NCBI RefSeq assembly: GCF_000149955.1
Contig: NC_030987.1
Coordinates: 1,365,387 to 1,429,386 of the forward strand
Direction: 5' to 3'
Source: Fusarium oxysporum f. sp. lycopersici 4287
Taxonomy: Eukaryota > Ascomycota > Sordariomycetes > Hypocreales > Nectriaceae
Length of the DNA stretch: 64,000 nt
Under the pieces are notes generated by a model. That model was given only the letters and a program-made list of their open reading frames with translations, was not told the origin of the DNA and did no database searches. The translations under genes were made by a program, and so were the position numbers. Shown here in pieces: positions 11,635-21,926 of this stretch (position 1 is its first letter; each line of letters starts with the position of its first letter).

Positions 11635-11915
11635 ATGGCTCCCGAACCAGTCACTTATTACTGGAAATGTGTAAGTCACAACCTCATTCTATTTGAAGTT
11701 GCCCTGGTTGAGTGTAACATGTCATTATTAGTGTCGCTGCCTTCAAAGCTGGGATTGGGCAGTGCATACCATTTGCACGAGCTGCCACCATGTCCGATGC
11801 AACACTTGCACTGTCACCACGCATTAGTAAGTATAACAACTATGGGTAATTTTTAATATTGACTCGAATAAGCACCGGAAGCAAAGCAGCCAAACCTGAC
11901 CAAGATATGATTTGA
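11635..11915 (+). CDS. Small Cys/His-rich protein, probable zinc-binding, three exons
   Basis: A gene too fragmented to show as one open frame. Exon 1 is 11635-11670 and ends TYYWKC. Intron 1 (11671-11731) is GTAAGT...TTATTAG with a TGTAAC branch site. Exon 2 is 11732-11826. Intron 2 (11827-11872) is GTAAGT...AATAAG with TTGAC upstream of the acceptor. Exon 3 is 11873-11915. The spliced 57-residue product carries WKCCRC, then a CTSCHHVRCNTC block: two cysteine pairs plus His, like the W-x-C-C-x-C ... C-x-x-C-x-H-x-x-C pattern of small fungal zinc-ribbon proteins. If intron 2 is retained, translation stops at 11825-11827 after 43 residues. Function unknown. The splice signals and the frame-perfect Cys pattern across intron 1 are the main support. 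Confidence 0.6.
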
Positions 11916-12398
11916 TGTGCTTGGAAGTTCGGAGGCGAGGATGGTTGAGACGGGAGGCAGGTGATTGAACAATTTGACAATAAGCAACCTATCTCGCGAG
12001 AATGACATATATTACATTTTTGATGACTCGAGGAGAGGTTTACCTGCTGCTTAGTTGGCATTTATGCCTCGTGTATGATTTAGGGTGGAATTTAGGGTAT
12101 GAGTCAGAATCACCTCAACTTCTCGCTCAGGAGTATTATTTGAGGCATGAAATAACTACTCCACAAGACACTCACTGTGAATCCCTTTCTCCCTTCACAT
12201 AAACTGTCTCCCGAAACGGCTTGTAACAGCACACTCGATCACCCACCGACGCTTCATTTAAAGAAACCAAAACGTGAGCTGTTGTCGCTGTGACTTAGAG
12301 TACATATTTGCGAACGTTGACTGACTACTTGAGGGACAAGATCAGAGTTGCCGACCACACAGACCCGAGAAGGCATAAATCTCAACCAGAGAATCACC
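11916..12398. other. Intergenic region
   Basis: About 480 bp, with nothing recognisable beyond the expected promoter of the F-box-like gene. Confidence 0.4.
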
Positions 12399-13569
12399 AT
12401 GGACGAGCTCGACGGCACAGATCCCAACCGAAGTGTAAGTCTTGACAATCTTCACTGTTGAAGCAGGCGCTGATGTATTCGTGTAGCCACCTCATAAGAG
12501 ACCAAAGACGGTTCACTTCCCAGGTGAAGACCTCCATGAAGAAAATAATAAAATCAGCGTGGGCGTCAAGCTGGAAACTCAATGCTCATACCAATGATGT
12601 CCCTGAAGTAAACTCACTCTCTACTCACCCCGCAACCACTGGGCAACCTGGCAATGCTGAGCCAGGCACTGGCGAACTCCAGCCATTTGCATCAGACGAC
12701 AACCCCTCAACCACTGAGCAACACAATGCGGAGTCAGGCAAAGCAGAATCAAATGTGAACCAAACGTTTAAGACTCATCTTCGACTGCCTCTGGAGTTGA
12801 GAGAGATTGTGTACTGTTGCGCGATCCGTCAAGAATGCATTGGTAAGGAGATGGGCTTGAATCATCGATTCATTCACGTTGTTCCGGAAAATAGAGCTGT
12901 GGTTTTCCTTCAGGATTGAACCAAGCTAGAACAACTCTCGACAAGGACCATTCGGCCAATTCATGTGAAATGGAAACATTTCAATTCAACTCGATCAGCA
13001 CTTTGAGGCTATTCGCAGAGCTTTTCTACACGCACTTTGAGAACTACAGTGGCTTTATGCCCCGAGTCGATGCGAAGATTCTTGTGTTCGAGAGTGCTTC
13101 TTTTCCCGGAGCACCAGTTCTCAACAGATGGAACAGGACAGACCAGGCACATGGAGACTACACAAACGCGCATGATCACGTTGAAGACTGGGTGGGCGCC
13201 GTGCTCAACGTTTCAACTGACATGGGAATCGAGCTCCACTTCTGCCGTCCCTGGAGAAACTTTAGTTACCTCTCAGGTGTTACGGCTCCCCTACGAGACG
13301 CTGGGTATGATCTGTCGGTCACTTGGCACGGGATCAACTGCCTTCAAGTGCCAGACCAATTCAGCAGCTTTCTTATGGCAATGACAGCCAGGTCCATTAC
13401 CAGGGAACAACTAGACGACACGAATCTCCAATTTCAGTCCAATTTGTCCGAAGACACTGCTTGGACTCTTGTCCATTACGGCACTGGGGCCACTTTATCA
13501 CAAGCTTTTGATCCGACGGGCAAGGGGGAGATCTCATGGGAGCAGCGCAAACTACCAGCGATGAAATGA
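12399..13569 (+). CDS. F-box/2EXR-like hypothetical protein, multi-exon
   Basis: Modelled as four exons: 12399-12434, 12487-12523, 12609-12842 and 12914-13569, about 320 residues. Intron 1 is GTAAGT...GTGTAG. The third intron is GTAAGG...CTTCAG and restores frame across an in-frame TGA. The second (12524-12608, GTGAAG...CTGAAG) is weaker and could instead be a one-base frameshift. The product has a basic N-terminus (PPHKRPKTVHFP), a Ser/Thr/Glu-rich linker, then LRLPLELREIVYCCAIR, which resembles the LPxELRxxIY helix of the F-box-like domains common in large fungal families. The C-terminal 210 residues are conserved-looking but unassigned. A role as a ubiquitin-ligase adaptor is only a family-level guess. 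The need for two frame changes leaves open that this copy is decaying. Confidence 0.55.
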
Positions 13570-14118
13570 AAAGCGCAAAATTGCAATGTTCTCAGGGGAG
13601 CAAGAAAGCCAGGGTGCCAAAATCAACTGGTCTAAAGGTCTGCTAACATATACTAAATTTACCTAAGTCTCTCATCACTTAGGATAAAGGTCCTAAGTAA
13701 GTTTTCTTGCCTCCCATAGGTAGTCAGGAGATGACTTAAACGCTTGTGTTACATCATGTCTATGAAAAGACGTGATTCAGGTGACAAGCCAAACATATCG
13801 CGATGTAGTTACTGACCCTAAGCCTAGGTGCTAAAATAAACTATTTAGTGTATGCACATCCAAGTCTGCCTAATTTAATGTTCAATTATTTACTTGGAAC
13901 AGGGAAGCCCATCACTTCACCAACTCTTTGTTCATCCCGTAATTGACGCCGTGTAAGTGAGATCAGGGTAGGCACGTGATCTGGCGTCGCGAAAGGCTGA
14001 CCGAAACGCGTCTCTGGCCCCGCAAGACTCGCGATCTCGACCTCACGTCATAACTTGCAGCTTCGCCAATACTTTCATGGAATCGTGATCGACCTTGCGT
14101 CGTACTTGGCGCGTGGAG
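13570..14118. other. Intergenic region with TTAGG-rich inverted repeats
   Basis: About 550 bp between the F-box-like gene and NBS1. At 13653-13683 the sequence holds CTAAATTTACCTAAGT and a 7-bp inverted repeat (CCTAAGT / ACTTAGG, 8-nt loop). The first motif recurs in inverse orientation at 54256-54271. No gene is seen. Confidence 0.5.
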
Positions 14119-16647
14119 ATGTGGATCCTGGAGAATTCAGAGGCCTTTGATGGTGAGTTTTCGACTTTCATCCGTCGATGTAGCTAATCATCCTCTAGGC
14201 CGAAAGTTATGGTTGCGACCAGGGAAAACCTATCTATTTGGTCGAACAGCCGCAGAACGTAAGAGATAAGCTCCTAAGTGAAGAATTGATGCTCATAAAA
14301 TGTATAGCTGGTCAACTTGCGATATCACACAATACGATCTCGCGCAAGCACTTGACCATCACCGTAAGCCCCGTTGAGAAAGGCCAGGCTCACAATCCAA
14401 GGAGTCGCTCTACGCTCACGATCGAAGATTTGGCGACAAAAATAGGGACAGTCGTCAATGGAGAAAAGATCAAAGGCAAGAGAAAGGTGATTGAAGGGGA
14501 CAAGGCCGAGTTTACGATGGGAAAATGCCCAAACAGATTCAGGTGAGCCGTTTCATCCGATCTTGTGTTACGCCGCTTACAGTCCACAGCATCTCCTGGG
14601 AACCAGTTGTCTTCGCATTTTCTTTCACCAGCAAGGAATTACAGATAGACCCCCTAACTACACTCCGAAAAAGATTCGAGCAGCTTGATATCAAGCTAGT
14701 GACAGAATATGTTGATTCCACCACACATGTTGTCTCAAAGAAGCGAAATACAGCCAAGGGTCTTCAAGCCTTGATCAACGGGAAACATATCGTAACGGAG
14801 ACTTTCCTCGATGCAGTGTCTGAAGCCGGAAATCTGGCGGATGGGGCGGAGACCACTGAGTTGAGCCCCCTGGAGCAGGACTTTGATCAAAACTGGCCTG
14901 ATGCTATGCAGCATTTACCTCCGAGGGGTGGTGAGCCTGTACAGCACCCTGACTCGACGTATGCCCCAGACGCAGGGAGACGTGACATATTCGAAGGCTA
15001 CAGCTTCATCTTCTACGACCCCGTACAGTACAACAACTTGCTGGCGCCTATTACGAGTGGTGGCGGCAAAGCATTGCTGCGAAATGTTGTTCCCGAAGAA
15101 ACTTCGGTCGATGACTTTGTTCAATATGTCAAAAGTGTCGCTGGTGAAAAGGGCCTTGGTGCCTTTAACGACGGCAGCGAGGGCAAAGGTGTAGTAGTCG
15201 TACGCTTCGTTCCTTCGAAAGGAGGTTCAGTTGATTGGTATGTGGAGTTTTTCAGGTCTGTATCTCTGAGACTGGACCATCGTCCTATTGAGCAGAGTGA
15301 GTTTTTGGAAGCAATCCTTATCAAAGATGCGAGTATTCTTCGACGCCCTCTCGAGGTTGAGTCTGCACATAATACGCAACACCAACACCAGACTCTTCAA
15401 GATCCTGAGGTGGCCAATGGGACACAGCACCCTGCCACACAGGCTGAAACGTCACAGGCACCCGAAGAGTCACAGCTTGCTCCTCGACGTGGGCGGACGA
15501 GGAGAACTGTCAAGAGACGCTTTGCAGGCTTCGGCGGCGATGATGACGTTGATATGGACGATATCCCTGCAGCATCAGTGCCTGTAAATCAACCCGCAAC
15601 CCGTGCTGCGACTCAGGATGCGACGCAAGCGCCAGCAGAGGAAGAAGGTTTATTCGTGTCTCAGGAGCCAGATGCACCCCCAGAAACGCAACCATCCAGC
15701 AATGCCAGGTCTTCACAAAGGAAAAGGCGAGCTTCACCATTACCGCAAGATGACCTCATGGATGGTATGACAACTGCAGCAGAGAGGTTCAAGCGTCAAC
15801 GGATAGAGCGAGGTGAAAATTTGGAGGAGCCGGCTGAGCAGATGGAAACTGAGACAGCCGCGAAGGTCCCAGAGCCAAAGAAGATCAAGAAAGAGTTCGA
15901 TATCTTGGCAATAGCTGCACAAAACAGAGAGCAGGAAGAAGCTCGTGCACGAGCTGAAAAGGAAGATTTGGCAAATTTACCAGATGATGTTGATCTCGCT
16001 GAGATTCGCAGACTCAACATCGTAGAAGAGATGGAAGTACGACAACCAAGCCATCCCCGTACTCGAGAACAAGACATCCGTGACGGGCGATGGGATCCCA
16101 AGTGGAATGGGATGAAGAACTTCAAGAGGTTCAGACAACGCGGAGAGGCGACAGGACGACAGCCTGCAAAGACTATTGTGCCTCTAACGCAGGTCAAGAC
16201 GAAGGAGTTCGGCGTTGGAGACGATTACTGGCTCGAGGATGAGGAAACGGAGCGGAGAAAGAGGAACTCAAGCCAGACTCCTGTAACACAGTCACAACCA
16301 TCTGCGCCCACAGCACCATCGGCTTCATCTCGTGCCCAGAAAAGGGCATATGCCAATGTCATATCAGACAGCAGCGACGAAGAGAGTAATTCAGTATCGC
16401 AGCGATCTTCGGTACCAGCGACTCGAAAACGAGGGGCACAAGTTGCAGCGTCACAAACACAGTCACAAGCTAAATCAAAGAGTCAAGCATCACGGAACAC
16501 TAGTCAGGGGAGTAAACGAGCTGCAGCAGAGCCTGCTGCAGGACAGCAGCCTTCCGAAGCGGAGTCCGGCCAACGAGAAGAGCTGTGGAAGTCGCGGATA
16601 GTGACAGTGATGACGAGCTCAAGTTTCGATTTGGAAAGAGACGGTAA
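14119..16647 (+). CDS. NBS1: Nbs1/nibrin, MRN DNA-repair complex subunit
   Basis: Homologue of Nbs1 (Xrs2), which joins Mre11-Rad50 and recruits Tel1/ATM at DNA breaks in the nucleus. Exons are 14119-14152, 14199-14258, 14308-14542 and 14590 onward. The FHA domain is spread over the first three exons (LFGRTAAEP, TISRKHLTI, KIGTVVNG). BRCT1 starts at SISWEPVVFAFSFT (about residue 112) and BRCT2 at about DIFEGYSFIFYDP. A long Gln/Ser/Glu-rich disordered tail follows. The frame read through exon 4 runs to 16789 and ends in unrelated sequence. In frame 1 the DNA at 16570-16647 encodes an acidic run then DDELKFRFGKRR and a stop, the expected Tel1-binding FxF tail. I therefore end the gene at 16647, reached by an intron (possibly 16512-16564, giving 777 residues) or a frameshift. 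Identity is firm; the last junction is not. Confidence 0.9.
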
Positions 16648-16818
16648 AGACCGGTCTCTGTGGGGTATCTTTCTAGCTAATGTACATCTAAGTGTTCGAG
16701 AAGAACATCTATGGCGCGAACAGTATAGTCTAATACATGTAAAACATCGTTTCCATGTAACATGGATGCGCCAGCAGTCTTGCGTCTAAGGTCTATGCCG
16801 TATCTTCAATGTCATGGT

Positions 16819-17973
16819 TCAGTCCATCTGATCCATTTGACTCTCAGTGCCTTCGGATTCTTCGACAAGAAGGCCTACAAGACAGGCTGATAACATAGTC
16901 TCGTAGTTGACCCAAGGATGAATCTCGCCAAATAACTTGGTGCCGTCACGTCCAGCACCACGCATCAACTCAGGAACACCGCCAGGATGAAAGTCGGCAT
17001 ATGGTGTAACATTGTACACCTTGCCGTTCAGGGCCATCCAAGCATCTTTGCCCTTGCGACCTGTCATGCGCTTCAACATAGATGGAGTCACACGCAGGTA
17101 TGGTGTTTGAGGTTCGACACCACGGAGGTCGGCATTCGGTCCAGATATGCGAGCCCAGTCGAGAGGAGAGTGGCCTGGCGTGAGGAGGACCTTGCGATTG
17201 GGCTTGCTGGGTTTCGATGAGTGTGTAGGTGGAGGTGCCAGGCCACCTGATGACGGAGGACCTCGGTTTGGTAGAGGGCCACGAGCGCGTTGCGGTGAGT
17301 TCACGGCGGGGAACTGAGAGAGTGATGGCAGGCGACCAGCAGGTGGGGCAGCTGAGAACTTGGGAGGAGGTAGACGGCCCGGAGCTGGAGGCGGAGGCAT
17401 CATGGAGGTTGGGTTCGGGGAGAGAGCGGGACCCGGGGCTGTGGGGTTCCGACGCGGGGCGGGGTGTGAGCTCGGCGCAATAGGAGCATTGTCGAGACTG
17501 AAGCTGGGGACGGAAATAGAGGGAGGATCGGATGCGACAGCCTTGGGAGTTGTTTGTTCTTCGGGCTCGGCGATGGTTAGGGATGGAGGTGTAACCTTTG
17601 GTAAAGGAGGCGGCGGCATAGACGTAGCATCATTCCTGGGGCCCTTCGATGAAGTCGGGGTATCGATCGCAGTAGCGGTAGCCTTCCCTTGGTCTCGACG
17701 CTGGTCGTCGTCTCGTGTGGTACGGTTGTCGGCCGGACGAGCCCGGAGTCGAGGGCCCGGTTCCACCTCGTGATCCGACACCATGATACGGGGTCCAGGA
17801 TCAGCATCAGCATCATCAGCTTCAGTCTCAGCCTCGTCCTTAGGTACAATAGCAGGAAAACCAGTCCCTCTCCAGCGAAGGAGGATCTGTAGCGGCTCTG
17901 GCATCCATGACGGCGGACGAACAAGTACCCAGACAACAGAGGCGACGATGAGGCCGATACCAATAACGCCCAT
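16819..17973 (-). CDS. Membrane-anchored cytochrome b5 domain protein (Irc21/CYB5R4-like)
   Basis: Single-exon 384-residue protein. An N-terminal transmembrane anchor (GVIGIGLIVASVVWVLV) is followed by a Pro/Ser-rich linker of about 220 residues and a C-terminal cytochrome b5 domain. The heme ligands are visible as FHPGG (His about 329) and EIHPWVNY (His about 352). The run LLTPGHSPLDWARI ahead of the domain, and the HPWVNYE region, match the b5 module of CYB5R4/NCB5OR and yeast Irc21, but no CS or flavin-reductase domain follows. It probably passes electrons at a membrane, likely the ER, to a partner that cannot be named. It converges on NBS1, leaving under 175 bp between the two stop codons. 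Confidence 0.85.
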   Translation of the reverse strand: MGVIGIGLIVASVVWVLVRPPSWMPEPLQILLRWRGTGFPAIVPKDEAETEADDADADPGPRIMVSDHEVEPGPRLRARPADNRTTRDDDQRRDQGKATATAIDTPTSSKGPRNDATSMPPPPLPKVTPPSLTIAEPEEQTTPKAVASDPPSISVPSFSLDNAPIAPSSHPAPRRNPTAPGPALSPNPTSMMPPPPAPGRLPPPKFSAAPPAGRLPSLSQFPAVNSPQRARGPLPNRGPPSSGGLAPPPTHSSKPSKPNRKVLLTPGHSPLDWARISGPNADLRGVEPQTPYLRVTPSMLKRMTGRKGKDAWMALNGKVYNVTPYADFHPGGVPELMRGAGRDGTKLFGEIHPWVNYETMLSACLVGLLVEESEGTESQMDQMD

Positions 17974-19682
17974 GACGACACAATAGAGACAGAAGTGTGA
18001 AACACGAGAAACAAAAAGAGAGTTTTCCCCCAGGTGCCTTGGAGAGTTGGGGTCGATTGGCGAGAAGAAGGGAGGGAGTGGGTTGTGGAATGGTTATTGC
18101 AGAATCATCGAGCCACCTTGTGATGCGCCTCCGATAATAGTTGATGGACTTGCTTTTGTCAGCGGCGGACCAAGAAAATCAGAGCTGGAGCTGAAAGGCT
18201 GGAGCTAACCTTGGGGGTCTGGAGCCTTGCAACGGGCAAACGCTGATTGGCTGTTGGTTCGAGGTTCGATTTTCATGTGAATAATTACCGATTCATAATT
18301 GAACTGGGGCGGACTAGAATAATTCTAGACGGTTTCTGTCATAACTGTTCTCTGAGCTCATCACTACATCTCGCTTGTGCACCGAGTTCTATTTTTGTTA
18401 TACCACCCACTGATGAAAATACTTGGGTTTACTGCATTTCATGCCAATTTATTGAGGCATGAAATCAGACAGTACGGTAATAATACGGCTCAAAGCCTTC
18501 GGCTGTCGCTTCTTGTGGCGTCAACATTGGTCATGCCACAAGCAGTAGAAAGCTCAGTGATCGATGGAGAAAAGTTGGCACCCGTGTATTTTGCACGGGA
18601 CAGGGGATTTGGAACAGGTCGAGATGAAGAGCGAGGAGCAAGGGGCATTCCATGATCTGTGATTTCAGTTGGCATAAAATGTAATAAGCGGTGGATGTTT
18701 TATTTGATGATCCATTGAATGGAGAAAGGGGAATTGACTGTTCTAAATATTGCAATACTTGTAATTATAGGCGAGTTTCACGGAGGTATTGTCGATGTCA
18801 GAGGTACGCACACTTGTAAATAAATAATTGTGCATCTTATCATATCTGATCTAGACCGCCAGGTAGGTACCTAGGTATGTTTCGTGATGGCAGCAACCAG
18901 TCAGATTGCTCAACTACAAGACATATGAAACTCGACTCTATAACATGACATGTCCATTTATATGTCATGGAAAAGTAAACATGAGCATGATCAATTTCGA
19001 AGAGAGGTCAAGACACTCACTGGAGCAGGGATGGTCCCATCCTGGCCATGTCCTTCGCCTTGCCTTGAATGAATGACCACGATCCGTTCATCCCGCTAGT
19101 TTCTGGTAGGTATTGTATTATCCCTAGCATTTCTCGTCTATTTTCGTGTTTGTGCTTCTCTTTTCTCGGCTCTCCCTTTCGCCTCTCTTTTCTCCTTGAC
19201 TCATTACTCCTGATATCATCCGTGACGACCTTGTCTTTTTTTTTGCTCCCTATGTCGTGACCCAACGGACGGTGATTGTTATCTCGTCTATACCCGCCGT
19301 GAACAACTCAATTGGATACTCCTTGTCACCTGCAGCTACCAAGCAGAAAAGAAAGACATCCCCCGCTTCGAATCGTCAAGCCACTTCATCTATCCAACAC
19401 TCGACCCCACCGCCTCTTGTCTCTCATCATCGAAACTGTTTGTTTACTTTTGGATGTGGTCACCTCGACATTGAGATTGGACCCCAAATTAGCCAGAAAC
19501 CACTAGCGTTTTAGTGATCACCGCGCTGTAACATTGGCATTACAGGGCGTTGCCCACTGAAGTCCCTTTAACCTTTCCCGTTACCACTTCTACACACAGC
19601 CAATGAGAGCTCACCGCTCCGTCCCGTTACCACTCATCTCAGCCTGAGCCAGCAAGTAGAGGCACTTCCGACAACCCAACTC
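17974..19682. other. Divergent intergenic region and 5' leader
   Basis: 1.7 kb between the starts of the cytochrome b5 gene (-) and the coiled-coil gene (+). Pyrimidine-rich tracts at about 19120-19250 suggest the promoter or leader of the downstream gene. No supported gene is present. Confidence 0.5.
19577..19647 (+). promoter_or_regulatory. Leader with 14-codon upstream ORF and a repeated 12-mer
   Basis: A short upstream ORF (ATG 19603, stop 19645-19647, 14 codons) ends 35 bp before the start of the coiled-coil gene. CCCGTTACCACT occurs at 19577-19588 and again inside the uORF at 19623-19634. If the transcript starts upstream, the uORF could lower translation of the main frame. The transcript start is unknown. 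Confidence 0.3.
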
Positions 19683-21926
19683 GTGGACAGAATGCGCACT
19701 CTAAACACCATCAACTCGTCATCTTCTCGTCCTACATCTCCGAGCCTTTCAGTCTCTCAGCCTCATATTCGCCGCTCCGCTTCCTCCGCCGGAAACAACA
19801 AATTAGTTACCTCTTCTAAACCTCTCCCAAAGACTCGATCCAAGACCCCTACTCCAGGTCAGGCACAAGTCCAGACTAAGGCTCAGGCTCGTCCCCGATT
19901 CTCCTCCGCTGGCACCACTATATCCTCCAGCGCTCGCACGACGCCATCCCTTGGCTTCCACAACACAAATCAACAACATGTTCTTTCAGTAACCGCTACA
20001 ATACCCTCGACCCGTTCTACCTCGTCGAGTTCCGCTCCTCCTACCTTAAAAATGGCCCCAAGCGACACAAGACACAGGCCCCCGCAGCTCAGTGCTGCTG
20101 CAGCAAAAACAGTCGGACGAACGCCCCTGACGCCCAAGATTGCCTCGACAGCAAAAGGCCCTTTATTAGGCGCACCTCCTTTAGTTCGACGATCAACTCA
20201 AGGATTGAGCTCAGGCACGTCTGGCCGCGACGATGCTGTGACTCCCCGTTCTGGCAGTCGACAAGGCCGCAACAATAGCAATAGTTCGACGCCCAATGGG
20301 ACACCAAATTTAGATCGAGATGGATGGGATCCTCGGGCCTCTTTAGGCTCCTCAGGAAGGCAATCACTGTCACGAGCTGAGTCTCCAGCAGACCCGGACG
20401 CCAAATTCTTTCGTGCCAGCGACGCTCCGACTTCAACACAAGCAACCAGTCGTCCCTCGCTAGGCTCACAAAAGCCTGCATCCTACTTCCATGCCAGTAA
20501 AGCCAATGCTGAATATAAAAAGCCAACCAGCCCTCCCGTTTCTGCACCATTTACACCGACACTCAGCACCGCACCCGAACCATCATCCTCAAAGTTCTTT
20601 TATGCCAATGGCACGGATCTCGAGCTTAAGCCCTCTTCAGCGAATTCATCCACAACAAGGCTCCAGTCTAAACGTCCAAGCACCAGCAGTTCAACAAACG
20701 AACAATCAAATCACGCACTACCGCCAAGGCCACATTCTCCTATCAAGATTGCTCAACCTACACCTTCTATACTTAAAAATACTGGCGCGCCTGGTCTTGG
20801 GAACAGACCCCAAATAGCGTCACCGCCTCAGATAGCTTCTCCACCTCCACTAGCCCCCCCAGCGTCTATCACCTCTTCCAAGAGACGAGTTAGCATCGAT
20901 GCAGCGCCGAAAAAGCAGAGAGGCCATGCAAGAGCTGGTAGTGTTCCCAATTTTGATCACTCTCACTCACCTAGGTTGCCCATGTCACCGGCTCGACGAC
21001 CTTTTGAATATGGCTCACCCCCTGCAAGCCCTGGCTCAGCTCAACCAGCTTTGACAATGGCTTCGATTCTTCAAGTTGCCGAAGATCTCGACGATGAGGA
21101 GGAAGAGGAAGAAGGAGAAGCGAAGAAAGAAGACGGATCTCAGCCCGACTTGCAGAGTCCTACCAAGTCCAGCCATGAGCCTGTGAACGAACTAGTCGCC
21201 AATGCCCGAAGAGAACGAAAGGTGCAGGATCTGGAAATCACCAACGCCTCCCTTGAAGCTATTAATCGGACACTGGAAAGGCAACTACGGAAACAGCAGG
21301 CTGAGATACGCAGGTATCGACGACTTTCAAGATCAGGCCGTCTCTCTGCTGTTGCTTCAGCAGCTTCTAGCCGAGTGACCTCTGCAGCACTCACAGATGC
21401 ACCAATTAGTCTTTCAGATCTGAGCGAAGAGGACAACTCGGCAGCTCCCTCAGACGAGGAACACGACTCACTTGACGAATCAGATTTGTCAATGACTGAC
21501 TCAGTCTCGGCTTCCGACCCTCTTGATCCTACTGACGAGAAAGCGATCGAAAAGGCCATGTCCCGACGGAAGCGAGATGAAGATCGTCTGCAGCTCGATT
21601 TGACCAAGCACCGGGAGTTGCTGGTCGATAGTCAGAAGATTAACCAAAGTATCAAACGATGCCTGAACTGGACAGAGGTTCTTATCAAGGAGGGCCAAAA
21701 GGCACTGGAGTACAAGGTCCGTGTCACCGACGTTGAATTTGGCGGCCATATACTTGCTCCTGCGATCGGGGACGAAGACGAAGACGAAGATGATGCGTTG
21801 ACTAGCGTTGACGATCTCGAAACTGATCCTGGAAGTGCAGCACTTGAGGGATCCCTTCCTTGGAGAGAAAGAGCTCTCAGGGATCGTGATAGTGGCATCG
21901 AAATTGCAACCAGACAAGCAACCTAG
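19683..21926 (+). CDS. Uncharacterised Ser-rich coiled-coil protein
   Basis: Single-exon protein of 747 residues (744 if the second Met at 19692 is used). The first 470 residues are low-complexity Ser/Thr/Pro/Gln sequence and probably disordered. An acidic run (EDLDDEEEEEEGE) precedes a predicted coiled coil (about 510-550: LEITNASLEAINRTLERQLR, then basic). After a Ser/Asp-rich spacer comes a compact conserved-looking block (about 625-695) containing SQKINQSIKRCLNWTEVLIK and VEFGGHILAP. I do not recognise the family. The C-terminal block rather than the tail is probably the functional part. The layout (disordered, coiled coil, short globular end) resembles scaffold or cytoskeletal proteins, but that is only an impression. 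Confidence 0.8.
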   Translation: MDRMRTLNTINSSSSRPTSPSLSVSQPHIRRSASSAGNNKLVTSSKPLPKTRSKTPTPGQAQVQTKAQARPRFSSAGTTISSSARTTPSLGFHNTNQQHVLSVTATIPSTRSTSSSSAPPTLKMAPSDTRHRPPQLSAAAAKTVGRTPLTPKIASTAKGPLLGAPPLVRRSTQGLSSGTSGRDDAVTPRSGSRQGRNNSNSSTPNGTPNLDRDGWDPRASLGSSGRQSLSRAESPADPDAKFFRASDAPTSTQATSRPSLGSQKPASYFHASKANAEYKKPTSPPVSAPFTPTLSTAPEPSSSKFFYANGTDLELKPSSANSSTTRLQSKRPSTSSSTNEQSNHALPPRPHSPIKIAQPTPSILKNTGAPGLGNRPQIASPPQIASPPPLAPPASITSSKRRVSIDAAPKKQRGHARAGSVPNFDHSHSPRLPMSPARRPFEYGSPPASPGSAQPALTMASILQVAEDLDDEEEEEEGEAKKEDGSQPDLQSPTKSSHEPVNELVANARRERKVQDLEITNASLEAINRTLERQLRKQQAEIRRYRRLSRSGRLSAVASAASSRVTSAALTDAPISLSDLSEEDNSAAPSDEEHDSLDESDLSMTDSVSASDPLDPTDEKAIEKAMSRRKRDEDRLQLDLTKHRELLVDSQKINQSIKRCLNWTEVLIKEGQKALEYKVRVTDVEFGGHILAPAIGDEDEDEDDALTSVDDLETDPGSAALEGSLPWRERALRDRDSGIEIATRQAT

